Assembly (NCBI RefSeq): GCF_003290025.1
Contig: NZ_QNHG01000002.1
Coordinates: forward strand, 632,941-696,940
From: Pseudogemmobacter bohemicus
Lineage (GTDB): Bacteria; Pseudomonadota; Alphaproteobacteria; Rhodobacterales; Rhodobacteraceae
Direction: 5' to 3'
DNA: 64,000 nt
The notes under the pieces are model-generated. The model saw nothing but the letters and a program-made list of their open reading frames with translations. It made no database searches and had not been told where the DNA came from. Numbering within the stretch: the first letter of the stretch is position 1; every line of letters starts with the position of its first letter. Position numbers and translations under genes: made by a program. Positions 1-8,296 of the stretch are shown here, one piece after another.

Positions 1-1
1 C

Positions 2-643
2 CAGCGGCTCTCGGCCTCGGGCACCAGCCTTTACGAGACCGTCGCAGTCGCGCCGGAAAACCTCTGGCAGGGGGGCGAGCGGCTGCGCTATTCGACTGCC
101 TATTATCAGCTTTACCATCTGGCCACGCTGGTGGGGATCGGGCGGGCGCTGGTGCGCGACACCGTGGCGGAACTGGGGCTGCGGCGGCGCACCTTCAGCC
201 ATGCCAATGCCGCGCTGCCGCGCCATGACCCGCAGGTTCTGGCGGTGCTGGGCAAGCTGCGCGCGCAGGTCTATGCGGCCCAGGCGATCACGCTCAAGGC
301 TGCCGAGGCGGTGGGACGCGCCTGTGCCACCCGTTTCGCCGGTGATGAGGCGGCCGAGGAGGCCGCCAATATCGTGGCCGAACTGGAATCGGCCCAGGCG
401 CAATCGGTGGTGATTGATCTGATCCTGGCGGCGACGACCGCGCTGTTCGATGCGCTGTCGGCCTCGGCCACCCGCAGCGGGCTGGGGCTGGACCGGCACT
501 GGCGCAATGCCCGCACGCTCGCCTCGCATAATCCGCGCATCTACAAGGACCGGATCATTGGTGACTGGGCGGTGAACGGCACCGCGCCGCCGCCGCAATG
601 GATCGCGGCGATCCGGCCGGATGCCGCGCCGGCGGTGGCATGA
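2..643 (+). CDS. acyl-CoA dehydrogenase-fold flavoprotein, DszC/SfnC-like (5' end outside window)
   Basis: The frame is open from the first bases, so only the C-terminal 213 residues are seen. The visible part begins with a segment reading SASGTSLYETVAV, which resembles the linker before the C-terminal helical bundle of DszC/SfnC-type flavin monooxygenases. An Ala-rich helical domain follows, ending in RIYKDRIIGDWAVNG; NP-R-x-YKDR is typical of this family close to the C-terminus. These proteins use the acyl-CoA dehydrogenase fold to oxygenate sulfur compounds with reduced FMN. An FMN-dependent monooxygenase two genes downstream supports a sulfonate/sulfone role. The substrate cannot be told, and an ordinary acyl-CoA dehydrogenase is the alternative. 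Confidence 0.75.
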   Translation, partial: QRLSASGTSLYETVAVAPENLWQGGERLRYSTAYYQLYHLATLVGIGRALVRDTVAELGLRRRTFSHANAALPRHDPQVLAVLGKLRAQVYAAQAITLKAAEAVGRACATRFAGDEAAEEAANIVAELESAQAQSVVIDLILAATTALFDALSASATRSGLGLDRHWRNARTLASHNPRIYKDRIIGDWAVNGTAPPPQWIAAIRPDAAPAVA

Positions 644-653
644 GGGGGCGGCG

Positions 654-1511
654 ATGACAGTGCGGGATAATTCTGTCTGGTTCATCACCGGCGCCTCCAC
701 CGGTTTCGGCGCGATTTTCGCCCGTCAGGCGCTGGAGGCCGGGCATCGCGTGGTCGCCACCGCGCGCGACCCGGGGGCGCTGGCCGCCCTCGCGGAACGT
801 GGGGGGGAGCGGGTGCTGACCCTCGCGCTGGATGTCACCGATGACGCGGCGCGCCGGGCGGCGGTCGCGGCGGCTGAGGCACGGTTCGGGGCGATTGACG
901 TCCTGGTCAACAATGCCGGTTTTGGCTATCTGGCCGCGCAGGAAGAGGGCCAGGACGCTGAAATCCGTCAGGTTTTTGAGGTCAATGTCTTCGCCCTCGC
1001 TGCCCTGACGCGGCTGGTTTTGCCGGGGCAGCGGGCGCGCGGCTATGGTCATATCGTCAATATCAGCTCGGTCGCCGGTCTCGCGGCAAAGCCTGGCGTC
1101 GGCTATTATGCGGCGACGAAATTCGCGGTCGAGGCGCTCTCGGAAGCGCTGGCAGAAGAAGTGGCCGAGTTCGGGATCCGGGTTCTGCTGGTCGAGCCGG
1201 GGCCGTTCCGCACCGATTTCGCCGGGCGCTCCATCCTGGCGGCGCCGCAGATCGCGGATTATCACGGCCGTGTCGCGCATCAGCGCCCTGCCTCGATCCG
1301 GGCCGGTTCGGGCCAGGAGGATGGTGATCCGGAGCTGGCGGTGCGGCTGGTGCTGGCGCAGCTGGCGCGGGACGAGGCGCCGCTCAGGCTGGCGCTTGGC
1401 GCCATCGCGGTTGACCGTGCGCTGGAAAAGCTGGAACCGCTGGTGGCAGAGCTGAAGGCGCAGCGTGCGCTCTCTGTCGCCGCCGACCGCAAAGCGGAGG
1501 GGGTTGCATGA
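654..1511 (+). CDS. short-chain dehydrogenase/reductase (SDR)
   Basis: This is a classical SDR of 285 residues. The NAD(P)-binding TGASTGFG lies near residues 12-19, NNAG near residue 90, and the catalytic set is Ser in NISSVAG followed by YYAATK (Tyr-x3-Lys). The start at 654 was chosen over an upstream ATG at 621 because a purine-rich GAGGGGGCG precedes it and the protein then begins directly at the Rossmann strand. It lies ten bases after the DszC-like gene and overlaps the next gene by four bases, so it is part of the same operon. The substrate is unknown; oxidation of an alcohol or aldehyde made by the monooxygenases is an inference. Confidence 0.85.
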   Translation: MTVRDNSVWFITGASTGFGAIFARQALEAGHRVVATARDPGALAALAERGGERVLTLALDVTDDAARRAAVAAAEARFGAIDVLVNNAGFGYLAAQEEGQDAEIRQVFEVNVFALAALTRLVLPGQRARGYGHIVNISSVAGLAAKPGVGYYAATKFAVEALSEALAEEVAEFGIRVLLVEPGPFRTDFAGRSILAAPQIADYHGRVAHQRPASIRAGSGQEDGDPELAVRLVLAQLARDEAPLRLALGAIAVDRALEKLEPLVAELKAQRALSVAADRKAEGVA

Positions 1512-2860
1512 GCCGCAAACTGCGCCTTGGCGCCTTTTTGCCCGGCGGCGGCCAGCATGTCGCCGCCTGGCGCCACCCGGATCAGCCGCTTGACGGGGCG
1601 GTCAGTCTCGCCTTTCACCAACAGCTTGCGGCCCTGGCCGAACGTGGACTGTTCGACGCCTATTTCCTTGCCGATACGCTTTCGGCCGAGATCGGCGGGC
1701 GGGAGGGTGGCAGCGCAAAGGCCGCCGGGTTCGAGCCGCTGACCCTGTTCGCCGCGCTGTCGGTGACCACGAAACATATCGGCTTCATCGCCACCGCCTC
1801 GACCAGCTATGAGGAACCCTATCACGTCGCGCGCCGTTTCGCCTCGCTCGACATGATTTCGGGCGGGCGCGCGGCCTGGAATGTGGTGACCTCGCATGGC
1901 GACGGGCCGGCGCGGAATTTCGGCCTTGCCGCGCAATATGGCCATGAGGCGCGATACGCGCGCGCGGCCGAGCATCTGGATGTGGTCAGGCAGCTCTGGG
2001 ACAGCTGGGATGACGACGCCTTCCCGCGCGATCGTGCCACAGGCGTTTATTTCGACCCGGAAAAGGTGCGGCCGATCCGGCATCAGGGCAAGTATTTCCG
2101 TGTGGAGGGCCCGCTGAACGCACCCCGCCCGCCCCAGGGCCATCCGGTGATCGTCCAGGCCGGGCAATCCGCGACTGGCCGCGATTTCGCCGCCGCCTCG
2201 GCCGAGGTGATCTTTACCACCCAGCAGGATCTGGCCTCGGCCCAGGGCTTTTACGCCGATGTGAAGGGGCGGGCGGCGGCGCTTGGCCGCGCAGAGGACG
2301 AGATCCTGATCATGCCGGGCCTTGCACCGTTTATCGGCGCGACAAAGGCCGAGGCCCAGGCGAAATATGACGCGCTGAACGCGCTGATCCTGCCCGAGGA
2401 GGGGATCGGGCTTCTGAATGCGCTGACTGGCGGCACGCTTGATCTGGCGGGCTATCCGCTGGACGGGCCGCTTCCCGAGGTGCCGGTGACCGAGGGGATG
2501 AAAAGCCGCCAGCAGCTTTTACGCCGTATCGCGGATGAAACCGGGTTTTCGATCCGCCAGCTTTACGCCTGGGTCGCCACCGCACGCGGCCATCTGACGC
2601 TGATCGGAACGCCGGTCGAGATCGCCGATCTGATGGAGGAATGGCTCACCGGGCGCGGCGCTGACGGGTTCAACATCCTGCCGCCCTGGCTGCCGGGCGG
2701 GTTGCAGGATTTCGTGGATCTCGTCATTCCCGAGCTGCAAAGACGTGGCATTTTCCGCACGGAATATGAGGGGCGGAGCCTGCGCGAAAATCTCGGCCTG
2801 AAGCGGCCCACGAACCGCTGGGCGGTGGGCGGGGCGGGCCAGGGGCTCGCGGCGGAGTAG
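1508..2860 (+). CDS. LLM-class FMN-dependent monooxygenase, NtaA/SnaA/DszA family
   Basis: This 450-residue protein matches the size of nitrilotriacetate/pristinamycin/dibenzothiophene-sulfone monooxygenases. Family marks are the N-terminal KLRLGAFLPGGGQHVAAWR strand, FDAYFLADTL near residue 60, EPLTLFAALS near 80, and ASTSYEEPYHVARRFASLD followed by GRAAWNVVTS near 100-130. These line the FMN-binding TIM barrel. The enzyme uses FMNH2 supplied by a separate reductase; none is adjacent, but an NADPH:FMN reductase-type gene lies at 48617. The ATGA overlap with the SDR shows translational coupling. With the DszC-like gene it suggests oxidation of an organosulfur or aminocarboxylate compound; the substrate is not deducible. 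Confidence 0.88.
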   Translation: MSRKLRLGAFLPGGGQHVAAWRHPDQPLDGAVSLAFHQQLAALAERGLFDAYFLADTLSAEIGGREGGSAKAAGFEPLTLFAALSVTTKHIGFIATASTSYEEPYHVARRFASLDMISGGRAAWNVVTSHGDGPARNFGLAAQYGHEARYARAAEHLDVVRQLWDSWDDDAFPRDRATGVYFDPEKVRPIRHQGKYFRVEGPLNAPRPPQGHPVIVQAGQSATGRDFAAASAEVIFTTQQDLASAQGFYADVKGRAAALGRAEDEILIMPGLAPFIGATKAEAQAKYDALNALILPEEGIGLLNALTGGTLDLAGYPLDGPLPEVPVTEGMKSRQQLLRRIADETGFSIRQLYAWVATARGHLTLIGTPVEIADLMEEWLTGRGADGFNILPPWLPGGLQDFVDLVIPELQRRGIFRTEYEGRSLRENLGLKRPTNRWAVGGAGQGLAAE

Positions 2861-2865
2861 ATCTG

Positions 2866-2887
2866 CGGGCGGCGCCCCTGCCGCCCG
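2866..2887. terminator. hairpin between convergent genes
   Basis: The 27-base gap between the monooxygenase stop and the fliI stop is almost filled by an inverted repeat: CGGGCGGC, six-base loop, GCCGCCCG. It has no T-tract on either side, so it is a possible factor-independent terminator or a 3'-end stabiliser serving both convergent transcripts. Confidence 0.45.
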
Positions 2888-4192
2888 TCACGCTTTCAGG
2901 AGGATCCGCAACCGCTCAAAACTGGCTTTGGGTCCGCCGAGGGGCGCCTGTTCGGCAAGGAAGCCGTCCAGCCCGGGCCAGAGCCGGATCGCCCGGTCGA
3001 TCTGAGGGTCACTGCCCGCGACGTACAGGCCGGCATGGATCATCATTTCCGCCTGGTCATAGGCCGAGAGGAGCTTGCGGGTCTCGGTGATCACCTCGTT
3101 TTCCTCAGCCGTGGCCGCGCCGGGCAGGCTGCGCGAGACCGAGCGCAGCAGATCCACCGCCGGATAGCGCCCGCGCTCGGCAATATCGCGGCTGAGCACG
3201 ACATGTCCGTCCACGGTGCTGCGGATGATGTCGGCAATCGGCTCCTCCATATCCGAGCCGGCGACCAGCACCGAAAACACCGCCGTGATATCGCCCGAGC
3301 CCTCGCCGCCCGGCCCCGCGCGTTCGCATAGCGACATCAGGGCATGGGCGGTCGAGGGCGGGTAGCCGCGCAGCGAGGCCGCCTCGCCCGAGGCGAGCGC
3401 CACCTCGCGATGCGCCTCGGCAAAGCGGGTGACGGAATCGACCAGCAGCAGCACATGTTTGCCCATATCGCGGAAATGCTCGGCCACTGTCATCGCCGAT
3501 AAGAGGCAGCGTTTGCGCATCAGCGGCGACTGATCCGAGGTTGCAGTGACGACGACCGAGCGCGCCATCCCCTCCGGCCCCAGCACCTTGTCGGTGAATT
3601 CCCTGAGTTCGCGACCGCGCTCGCCCACCAGCGCGATCACCGCCACATCGGCCTGGACGCCGCGCGCAAACCGCGCCAGCAGCGAGGATTTCCCCACGCC
3701 CGAGCCCGCGAAAAGCCCGATCCGCTGCCCCCGGACCAGTGGTAAGAGCGTGTCGAACACCGCCACTCCGGTCGAAAGCCGGGCGCCAAAGCCGCGCCGA
3801 TGCGCGGGGTCGGGCGGGTTGGCGACCATCGGCCGGCGCTCGGGCCCGCAAAGGATGGGCCGGCCGTCAAGCGGGCGGCCCAGCGGGTCGATGATACGGC
3901 CCAGCCAGGAGCTGTCTGGCGCCAGTTCCGCCTTGCCGACCAGTTCCACCCGGTTGCCGATGCTGAGGCCGCCGGTCTCCCCCTCGGGCAGGATCAGGGC
4001 GCCCGATTCTGAAACGCTGATCACTTCGCCGCCCAGTTTTATCGCGCCGGCAAGCACCCGGTCGCCGGGTGAGGCACCGTATAAGCCTTTGACAACAAGG
4101 CTGCCCATCGAATTGCCGGCGATGCGGCCCACCTCGCGCACCGGGGTGATGGCTGCGATTTCCGCACGAAGTGATTCAAATTCGAATGCCAT
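2888..4192 (-). CDS. fliI: flagellum-specific ATP synthase FliI
   Basis: FliI is the F1-beta-like ATPase of the flagellar type III export apparatus. The protein has 434 residues, normal for the family (about 440). The Walker A loop AGSGVGKS is at residues 162-169 and is followed by the export-ATPase regions ALVGERGRELREF and LLLVDSVTRFAEAHREV, with the family phrase LRGYPPSTAHALMSLCERAGP. The start at 4192 has AGGAGG nine bases upstream; a longer in-frame start at 4273 would add 27 residues with no family likeness. It is transcribed away from the flgB operon, so the two units share a 98-base divergent control region. Confidence 0.96.
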   Translation of the reverse strand: MAFEFESLRAEIAAITPVREVGRIAGNSMGSLVVKGLYGASPGDRVLAGAIKLGGEVISVSESGALILPEGETGGLSIGNRVELVGKAELAPDSSWLGRIIDPLGRPLDGRPILCGPERRPMVANPPDPAHRRGFGARLSTGVAVFDTLLPLVRGQRIGLFAGSGVGKSSLLARFARGVQADVAVIALVGERGRELREFTDKVLGPEGMARSVVVTATSDQSPLMRKRCLLSAMTVAEHFRDMGKHVLLLVDSVTRFAEAHREVALASGEAASLRGYPPSTAHALMSLCERAGPGGEGSGDITAVFSVLVAGSDMEEPIADIIRSTVDGHVVLSRDIAERGRYPAVDLLRSVSRSLPGAATAEENEVITETRKLLSAYDQAEMMIHAGLYVAGSDPQIDRAIRLWPGLDGFLAEQAPLGGPKASFERLRILLKA

Positions 4193-4290
4193 TCGGGAAC
4201 CTCCTGTTCTGCAATTACGGTTTCTAAAGGAATCACCCTTAAACCTTGGTGAAGCAGATGAGGGAAACCGCATCCGAAGGGAGAACCCCG
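4193..4290. promoter_or_regulatory. divergent fliI / flgB control region
   Basis: These 98 bases separate the divergent fliI and flgB starts and must carry both promoters. A GANTC site (GAATC, 4230-4234), the target of the CcrM enzyme encoded at 47402, lies inside, and a second GANTC (4172-4176) sits just within fliI. A relatively AT-rich stretch (about 4210-4245) is the likely promoter core. No convincing TTAA-N7-TTAA CtrA box or sigma-54 site was found. Confidence 0.45.
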
Positions 4291-4671
4291 GTGTTCGCTA
4301 AACTTGAACTGACCAGAATGGCCCAGGCCCTGGCGTCCCATGCGGGGGCCCGTATGGATGTCATTGCCCGCAATGTCGCAAATGCAGACACGCCCGGCTA
4401 TCGGGCGCGTGATTTATCGGCATTTGCAGAAGTGTATAAAAGTGATTCCGATATGCGCGCCACGCGCCCTGGCCATTACAGCCGGAGCGACAGTGCTGCC
4501 GGGCCTGAGATTATCGCTGGCGGCGGCGCCGAGGCGCCCAATGGCAATGACGTTTCCCTTGAAATGGAAATGGTGAAATCCGCCACCGCCCGCCAGGACC
4601 ATGAAATGGCTCTGGCTATTTACCGCGCAACCTCTGGCGTTATCCGCGCTTCGCTCGGGCGCAATGGCTAA
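4291..4671 (+). CDS. flgB: flagellar basal-body rod protein FlgB
   Basis: FlgB is a proximal rod subunit. The rod signature ARNVANADTPGYRARD lies near residues 24-39, followed by the C-terminal EMVKSATARQDHEMALAIYR helix of the family. A GTG start at 4291 gives 126 residues, preceded by AAGGGAG at suitable spacing, and begins with a typical FlgB helix (FAKLELTRMAQAL). A longer in-frame ATG at 4246 would add 15 residues without homology. It is first gene of the nine-gene operon flgB to fliL, with flgC starting 12 bases after its stop. Confidence 0.93.
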   Translation: MFAKLELTRMAQALASHAGARMDVIARNVANADTPGYRARDLSAFAEVYKSDSDMRATRPGHYSRSDSAAGPEIIAGGGAEAPNGNDVSLEMEMVKSATARQDHEMALAIYRATSGVIRASLGRNG

Positions 4672-4682
4672 GGGCTGACAGG

Positions 4683-5063
4683 ATGAATGATCTCACGACC
4701 TCGCTCGCCGCCTCCGCCTCCGGGATGGAGGCCCAGGCCACCCGTCTGCGCCATGTTTCCGAGAATATCGCCAACGCCGATACGCCCGGCTATCGCCGCA
4801 AGGTGATCAGTTTCGACCAGGTGATGGATACGGGAACGGTGCAGGCCGGCAAGGTGCGGCTTGATCCGCGTGAACTCCCCGAGATTTACAGCCCCGGCCA
4901 TCCGATGGCCAATGATGCCGGATATTACACCGGTTCCAATGTCGATCTGATGATCGAGATCGCTGACGCCCGCGAAGCGCAGCGCAGTTACGACGCAAAT
5001 GTCAGACTCTTCGATCAGGCAAGGCAGATGATGCAGAGCCTGTTTGAGGTTCTGCGCCGCTAG
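4683..5063 (+). CDS. flgC: flagellar basal-body rod protein FlgC
   Basis: FlgC is a rod subunit of 126 residues. The rod motif SENIANADTPGYRRKVISF lies near residues 26-44, and the C-terminal DLMIEIADAREAQRSYDANV is the usual FlgC helix (normally VNEMVNMISASRAYQANV). It follows flgB and precedes fliE by 11 bases, the order conserved in most flagellar operons. No abnormality was seen. Confidence 0.95.
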   Translation: MNDLTTSLAASASGMEAQATRLRHVSENIANADTPGYRRKVISFDQVMDTGTVQAGKVRLDPRELPEIYSPGHPMANDAGYYTGSNVDLMIEIADAREAQRSYDANVRLFDQARQMMQSLFEVLRR

Positions 5064-5074
5064 GAGACACCAGA

Positions 5075-5356
5075 ATGGATGTAAACACTTCTTTTGCCGC
5101 AGCAAACTACGCGCAGGCCAGAACGGCCGCAGCGCCAGGCTCCGGCAGCGGTCTCAGCTTTGCCTCTGTGGCGGGCGAGTTTACCGATACGCTGATGCGT
5201 CACGAGATGACGGCGCGCGATGCGATGGCCGGCAATACCAGCCCCAATGCCCTGGTCGCGGCGCTGTCCTCGTCGCAGCTGGCGGTCGAGACGGTGGCGA
5301 CGGTGCGCGACAAGGTGGTCGAGGCCTATCAGGAAATCCTGAGGATGCCGGTATGA
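5075..5356 (+). CDS. fliE: flagellar hook-basal body protein FliE
   Basis: FliE joins the MS ring to the rod. The 93-residue length, the small Ala/Ser-rich N-terminus and the C-terminal helix (LAVETVATVRDKVVEAYQEI followed by LRMPV) match the family, where the last residues normally read KLVEAYQEIMRMQV. Its stop overlaps the fliQ start in an ATGA, so the two are translationally coupled. Confidence 0.93.
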   Translation: MDVNTSFAAANYAQARTAAAPGSGSGLSFASVAGEFTDTLMRHEMTARDAMAGNTSPNALVAALSSSQLAVETVATVRDKVVEAYQEILRMPV

Positions 5357-5619
5357 CCGAGGCGGCCTTTTTCGATGCCCTGCGCCAGGCGCTCTGGGTG
5401 GGCGTGAAGATCTCGGCGCCAATCCTCGTCGTGGCGCTGGTGACGGGGGTGGTGATCGGCCTCTTCCAGGCGCTGACATCGGTGCAGGAAATGACGCTGA
5501 CCTTCGTTCCGAAACTGGCGGCGATGCTGGCGGCATTCTGGATCTCGATGGGCTTTATGACCACCTCGCTGAGCTCGCTTTACGGCGATTTCATCATCCC
5601 ACTGATCGAAGGAGGCTGA
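5353..5619 (+). CDS. fliQ: flagellar export gate protein FliQ
   Basis: FliQ is a small two-helix membrane subunit of the type III export gate. The 88-residue protein has the hydrophobic segment ISAPILVVALVTGVVIGLFQ near 20-40, the family phrase ALTSVQEMTLTFVPKL, and a second segment near 55-75. The start at 5353 overlaps the fliE stop; an upstream in-frame ATG at 5044 only extends antifamily sequence through fliE. The partner gate genes fliP and fliR are not in the window. Confidence 0.95.
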   Translation: MTEAAFFDALRQALWVGVKISAPILVVALVTGVVIGLFQALTSVQEMTLTFVPKLAAMLAAFWISMGFMTTSLSSLYGDFIIPLIEGG

Positions 5620-5621
5620 GC

Positions 5622-6329
5622 ATGGATTCCGCAGGTTATATCGCGCTCAGCCGGCAATCCGGGCTGATGCGGGAAATGCAGATGGTGGCGAATAACGTTG
5701 CCAATATTTCGACCAACGGCTTCCGGCGCGAGGGCATGGTCTTTGCCGAACATGTGGCGCGGCTGGACAATGAGCCGTCGCTCTCGCTCAGCCATGGCAA
5801 TGCGCGCATCGCCGATCTGACCCAGGCCGGCGTGACCATGACCGGCGGCGCCTTTGATCTCGCGATCCAGGGCGACGGTTTTTTCCTTGTGATGACGCCC
5901 GAGGGCGAACGCCTCACCCGCGCCGGCAGTTTCACGCCCTCGGTCGATGGCGAGCTGGTGACGCCCGAGGGCTATCAGCTGCTGGATGCGGGAGGCGCCC
6001 CGGTCTTTGTGCCGCCCGGTACGAAAATCGGCATCGGCGAAGATGGGACGATTTCGGCCAATGGCGAGGCGGTCGGGCAGGTCGGGCTCTGGCAGCCGGT
6101 GGATTCGCTGGCCTTGCGGCACCGCTCTGGCACCTTGTTCGATGGCGGCATGGTCGAGCCGGTGGGCACCGGCAAGATCATGCAGGGCTTTCTTGAGGAG
6201 AGCAACGTGAACCCGGTCGCCGAAATCGCCCGGATGATCGAGGTGCAACGTACATATGAGATGGGCCAGAAATTCCTTGAGGCCGAAGACAACCGGGCCC
6301 GCAACGTCATTCAGACCCTCGGCCAATAG
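5622..6329 (+). CDS. flgF: flagellar basal-body rod protein FlgF
   Basis: FlgF is a proximal-rod protein of 235 residues. It begins with SAGYIALSRQSGLMREMQ followed by VANNVANISTNGFRREGM, the rod/hook N-terminal signature, has the internal GGAFDLAIQGDGFFLV segment near 75-90, and ends with EIARMIEVQRTYEMGQKF, the C-terminal coiled-coil motif. A ribosome-binding GGAGG overlaps the fliQ stop. flgG follows eight bases later. Confidence 0.95.
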   Translation: MDSAGYIALSRQSGLMREMQMVANNVANISTNGFRREGMVFAEHVARLDNEPSLSLSHGNARIADLTQAGVTMTGGAFDLAIQGDGFFLVMTPEGERLTRAGSFTPSVDGELVTPEGYQLLDAGGAPVFVPPGTKIGIGEDGTISANGEAVGQVGLWQPVDSLALRHRSGTLFDGGMVEPVGTGKIMQGFLEESNVNPVAEIARMIEVQRTYEMGQKFLEAEDNRARNVIQTLGQ

Positions 6330-6337
6330 GTGAGCAG

Positions 6338-7123
6338 ATGAAAGCACTTCAGATCGCCGCGACCGGCATGTCTGCCCAGCAGATGAAGGTCGATGTCGTC
6401 TCGAACAATCTCGCGAATATGTCGACCAATGGCTATAATGCCCGGCGGGCGGATTTCGCCGATCTGCATTACCAGCAATATGCCCGCCCCGGCACGGTCT
6501 CGGCCAGTGACGGCACCATGCTGCCGACGGGGGTGCAGGTCGGTCTGGGTGTGCGGCCTTCGGCGGTCTCGGTGGTGCTGCAACAGGGGTCGCTGTCGCA
6601 GACCAATGGCGATCTTGATGTCGCCATCGACGGAAATGGCTATCTTGAGGTCGAACTGCCCTCGGGTGTCTCTGCCTATACGCGCGACGGGGCGCTGAAA
6701 CGCTCGGCGGATGGGCTGATTGTGACCTCCGACGGCTATCCGGTGGTGCCGGGCATCACCATCCCGCCTGAAACGCGCTCGGTCGCGATCAATGCGGCCG
6801 GGGAGGTCTGGGCCTATTTTACCGATCGGGTGCAGCCCGAGCTGCTGGGCCAGTTCACTCTGACCGATTTCACCAATGAGAAAGGGCTTGAGGCGGTCGG
6901 CTCGAACCTCTTCCTTGAGACTGCGGCCTCTGGCCCGCCTATCGTGAATGAACCGGGGACCGAGGGTCTCGGCACCCTGCGCCAGGGATATCTTGAGGAA
7001 AGTTCGGTCGATGCGGTGCGCGAGGTCACCGAACTGATCAAGGCGCAGCGCGGATATGAGCTGAACGCCAAAGTCATCACCGCCGCCGATCAGATGCTCG
7101 GCGCAACCTCGCAGCTGCGCTGA
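6338..7123 (+). CDS. flgG: flagellar distal rod protein FlgG
   Basis: FlgG is the distal rod subunit, 261 residues as usual. It carries MKALQIAATGMSAQQMKVDV followed by SNNLANMSTNGYNARRADF at the N-terminus, GDLDVAIDGNGYLEVELP near residue 95, and SSVDAVREVTELIKAQRGYE near the C-terminus. The last base of its stop is the first region of flgA (TGATG overlap), suggesting coupling. Confidence 0.97.
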   Translation: MKALQIAATGMSAQQMKVDVVSNNLANMSTNGYNARRADFADLHYQQYARPGTVSASDGTMLPTGVQVGLGVRPSAVSVVLQQGSLSQTNGDLDVAIDGNGYLEVELPSGVSAYTRDGALKRSADGLIVTSDGYPVVPGITIPPETRSVAINAAGEVWAYFTDRVQPELLGQFTLTDFTNEKGLEAVGSNLFLETAASGPPIVNEPGTEGLGTLRQGYLEESSVDAVREVTELIKAQRGYELNAKVITAADQMLGATSQLR

Positions 7124-7572
7124 TGTGGCGGCTCTTTTCCATGTCAGTCCGGGCCTTGCTGATCTGGGCCCTGCTGACCCGGGCGGATTCAGCGGCGGCT
7201 GAAAGCCTTGTTGCCGCGCGCAATCTGCCGGCCCAGACCGTGATTGCGCCCGCCGATCTGATGCAGGTCGAGGCCAATATAAGCGGGGCATTGACCCTGC
7301 CCGCCGAGGCTGTCGGTCAGGAGACCCGTGTAGCCATCTACGCCGGCAGGCCGGTGCGGGCCTCGGATATCGGCCCGCCTGCCCTGATCGAACGCAACGC
7401 CATCGTCGCGCTGGAATACCGCTCCGGCGGGCTGGTGATCCGTGCCGAGGGCCGTGCCCTGGCCCGTGGCGGTGCGGGAGAGACGATCCGCGTGATGAAC
7501 CTTGAATCGAAAACCACCGTTTCGGGCCGCATCGGTGCCGATGGTCTGATCCTGGTTGGAGGATTGCCATGA
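7123..7572 (+). CDS. flgA: flagellar P-ring assembly chaperone FlgA (short form)
   Basis: FlgA is a periplasmic chaperone for P-ring assembly. The protein begins with a signal peptide (hydrophobic ALLIWALLTRADSAAAES) followed by a SAF domain: LVAARNLPAQTVIAPADLM, then the GRPVRASDIGPPALIERNA stretch and a C-terminal GETIRVMNLESKTTVSGRI. At 149 residues it is much shorter than the E. coli protein (about 220), but short FlgA forms are usual in Rhodobacterales. The flgI P-ring gene that it should serve is not in the window. Confidence 0.88.
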   Translation: MWRLFSMSVRALLIWALLTRADSAAAESLVAARNLPAQTVIAPADLMQVEANISGALTLPAEAVGQETRVAIYAGRPVRASDIGPPALIERNAIVALEYRSGGLVIRAEGRALARGGAGETIRVMNLESKTTVSGRIGADGLILVGGLP

Positions 7573-8294
7573 AATACCCCCTTCTTCTCTTGCCCCCGCT
7601 TGCCATGATGGGCTGCGGCGATCTCTCTCAGGTCGGCAAGGCACCCGAATTCAGCCCGCTTGAGGGCAGCTATCAGCATCACGCGATCTATTCGACGCCC
7701 ATGCCGCGCACGACCATGCCTTCCGGCGCGGCTTATGATTCGTCGCTCTGGACCGCGAGTTCGGAATCCCTGCTGGGCGACCGCCGCGCGGCGCAGCGCG
7801 GGGATATCCTTACGGTCGTGATCGAGATCGACGACAGCGCCGAGATTTCCAACTCGACCGGCCGCTCCCGGACCGGGTCGCAAAGCATGGGCATTCCGCA
7901 GCTTTTCGGCATTCCTCAGCGTCTGGACGAGAAGCTCCCCGATGGTGCGAGCATGGGGAATGCGGTGGATACGAACTCCTCCTCGACCTTCTCGGGCAGC
8001 GGGGATGTCTCGCGTTCGGAACAGCTGACGCTCCGCATTGCCGCCACGGTTGTCGAGCAGTTGGCGAACGGTGTTTTGCGCATCGAAGGCCAGCAGGAGG
8101 TGCGGGTGAACAACGAGCTGCGCGAGTTGATTGTGACCGGTTATGTGCGCCCGACCGATATCTCGCGCCAGAACGAGATCACCTATGACAAGATTGCCGG
8201 TGCACGAATTTCCTATGGCGGCAGGGGGCAGATCACCGATGTGCAGCAACCCCGCTATGGTCAGCAGATCACTGACATTCTGCTGCCGTTCTGA
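7569..8294 (+). CDS. flgH: flagellar L-ring lipoprotein FlgH
   Basis: FlgH builds the outer-membrane L ring. The 241-residue product has a lipoprotein signal with a lipobox-like LAMMGC, so Cys16 is the likely acylation site. Family features are SSESLLGDRRAAQRGDILTV near residue 65-80, then SRSEQLTLRIAATVVEQLAN, and the C-terminal NEITYDKIAGARISYGGRG followed by ITDILLPF. The start has TTGGAGGA upstream and overlaps the flgA stop by four bases. Confidence 0.96.
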   Translation: MKYPLLLLPPLAMMGCGDLSQVGKAPEFSPLEGSYQHHAIYSTPMPRTTMPSGAAYDSSLWTASSESLLGDRRAAQRGDILTVVIEIDDSAEISNSTGRSRTGSQSMGIPQLFGIPQRLDEKLPDGASMGNAVDTNSSSTFSGSGDVSRSEQLTLRIAATVVEQLANGVLRIEGQQEVRVNNELRELIVTGYVRPTDISRQNEITYDKIAGARISYGGRGQITDVQQPRYGQQITDILLPF

Positions 8295-8296
8295 CC

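Noticed and set aside
4193-4290. CtrA box (TTAA-N7-TTAA) or sigma-54 promoter before flgB
   Set aside because: Only partial matches exist; neither both half sites nor the GG/GC pair at proper spacing could be found.
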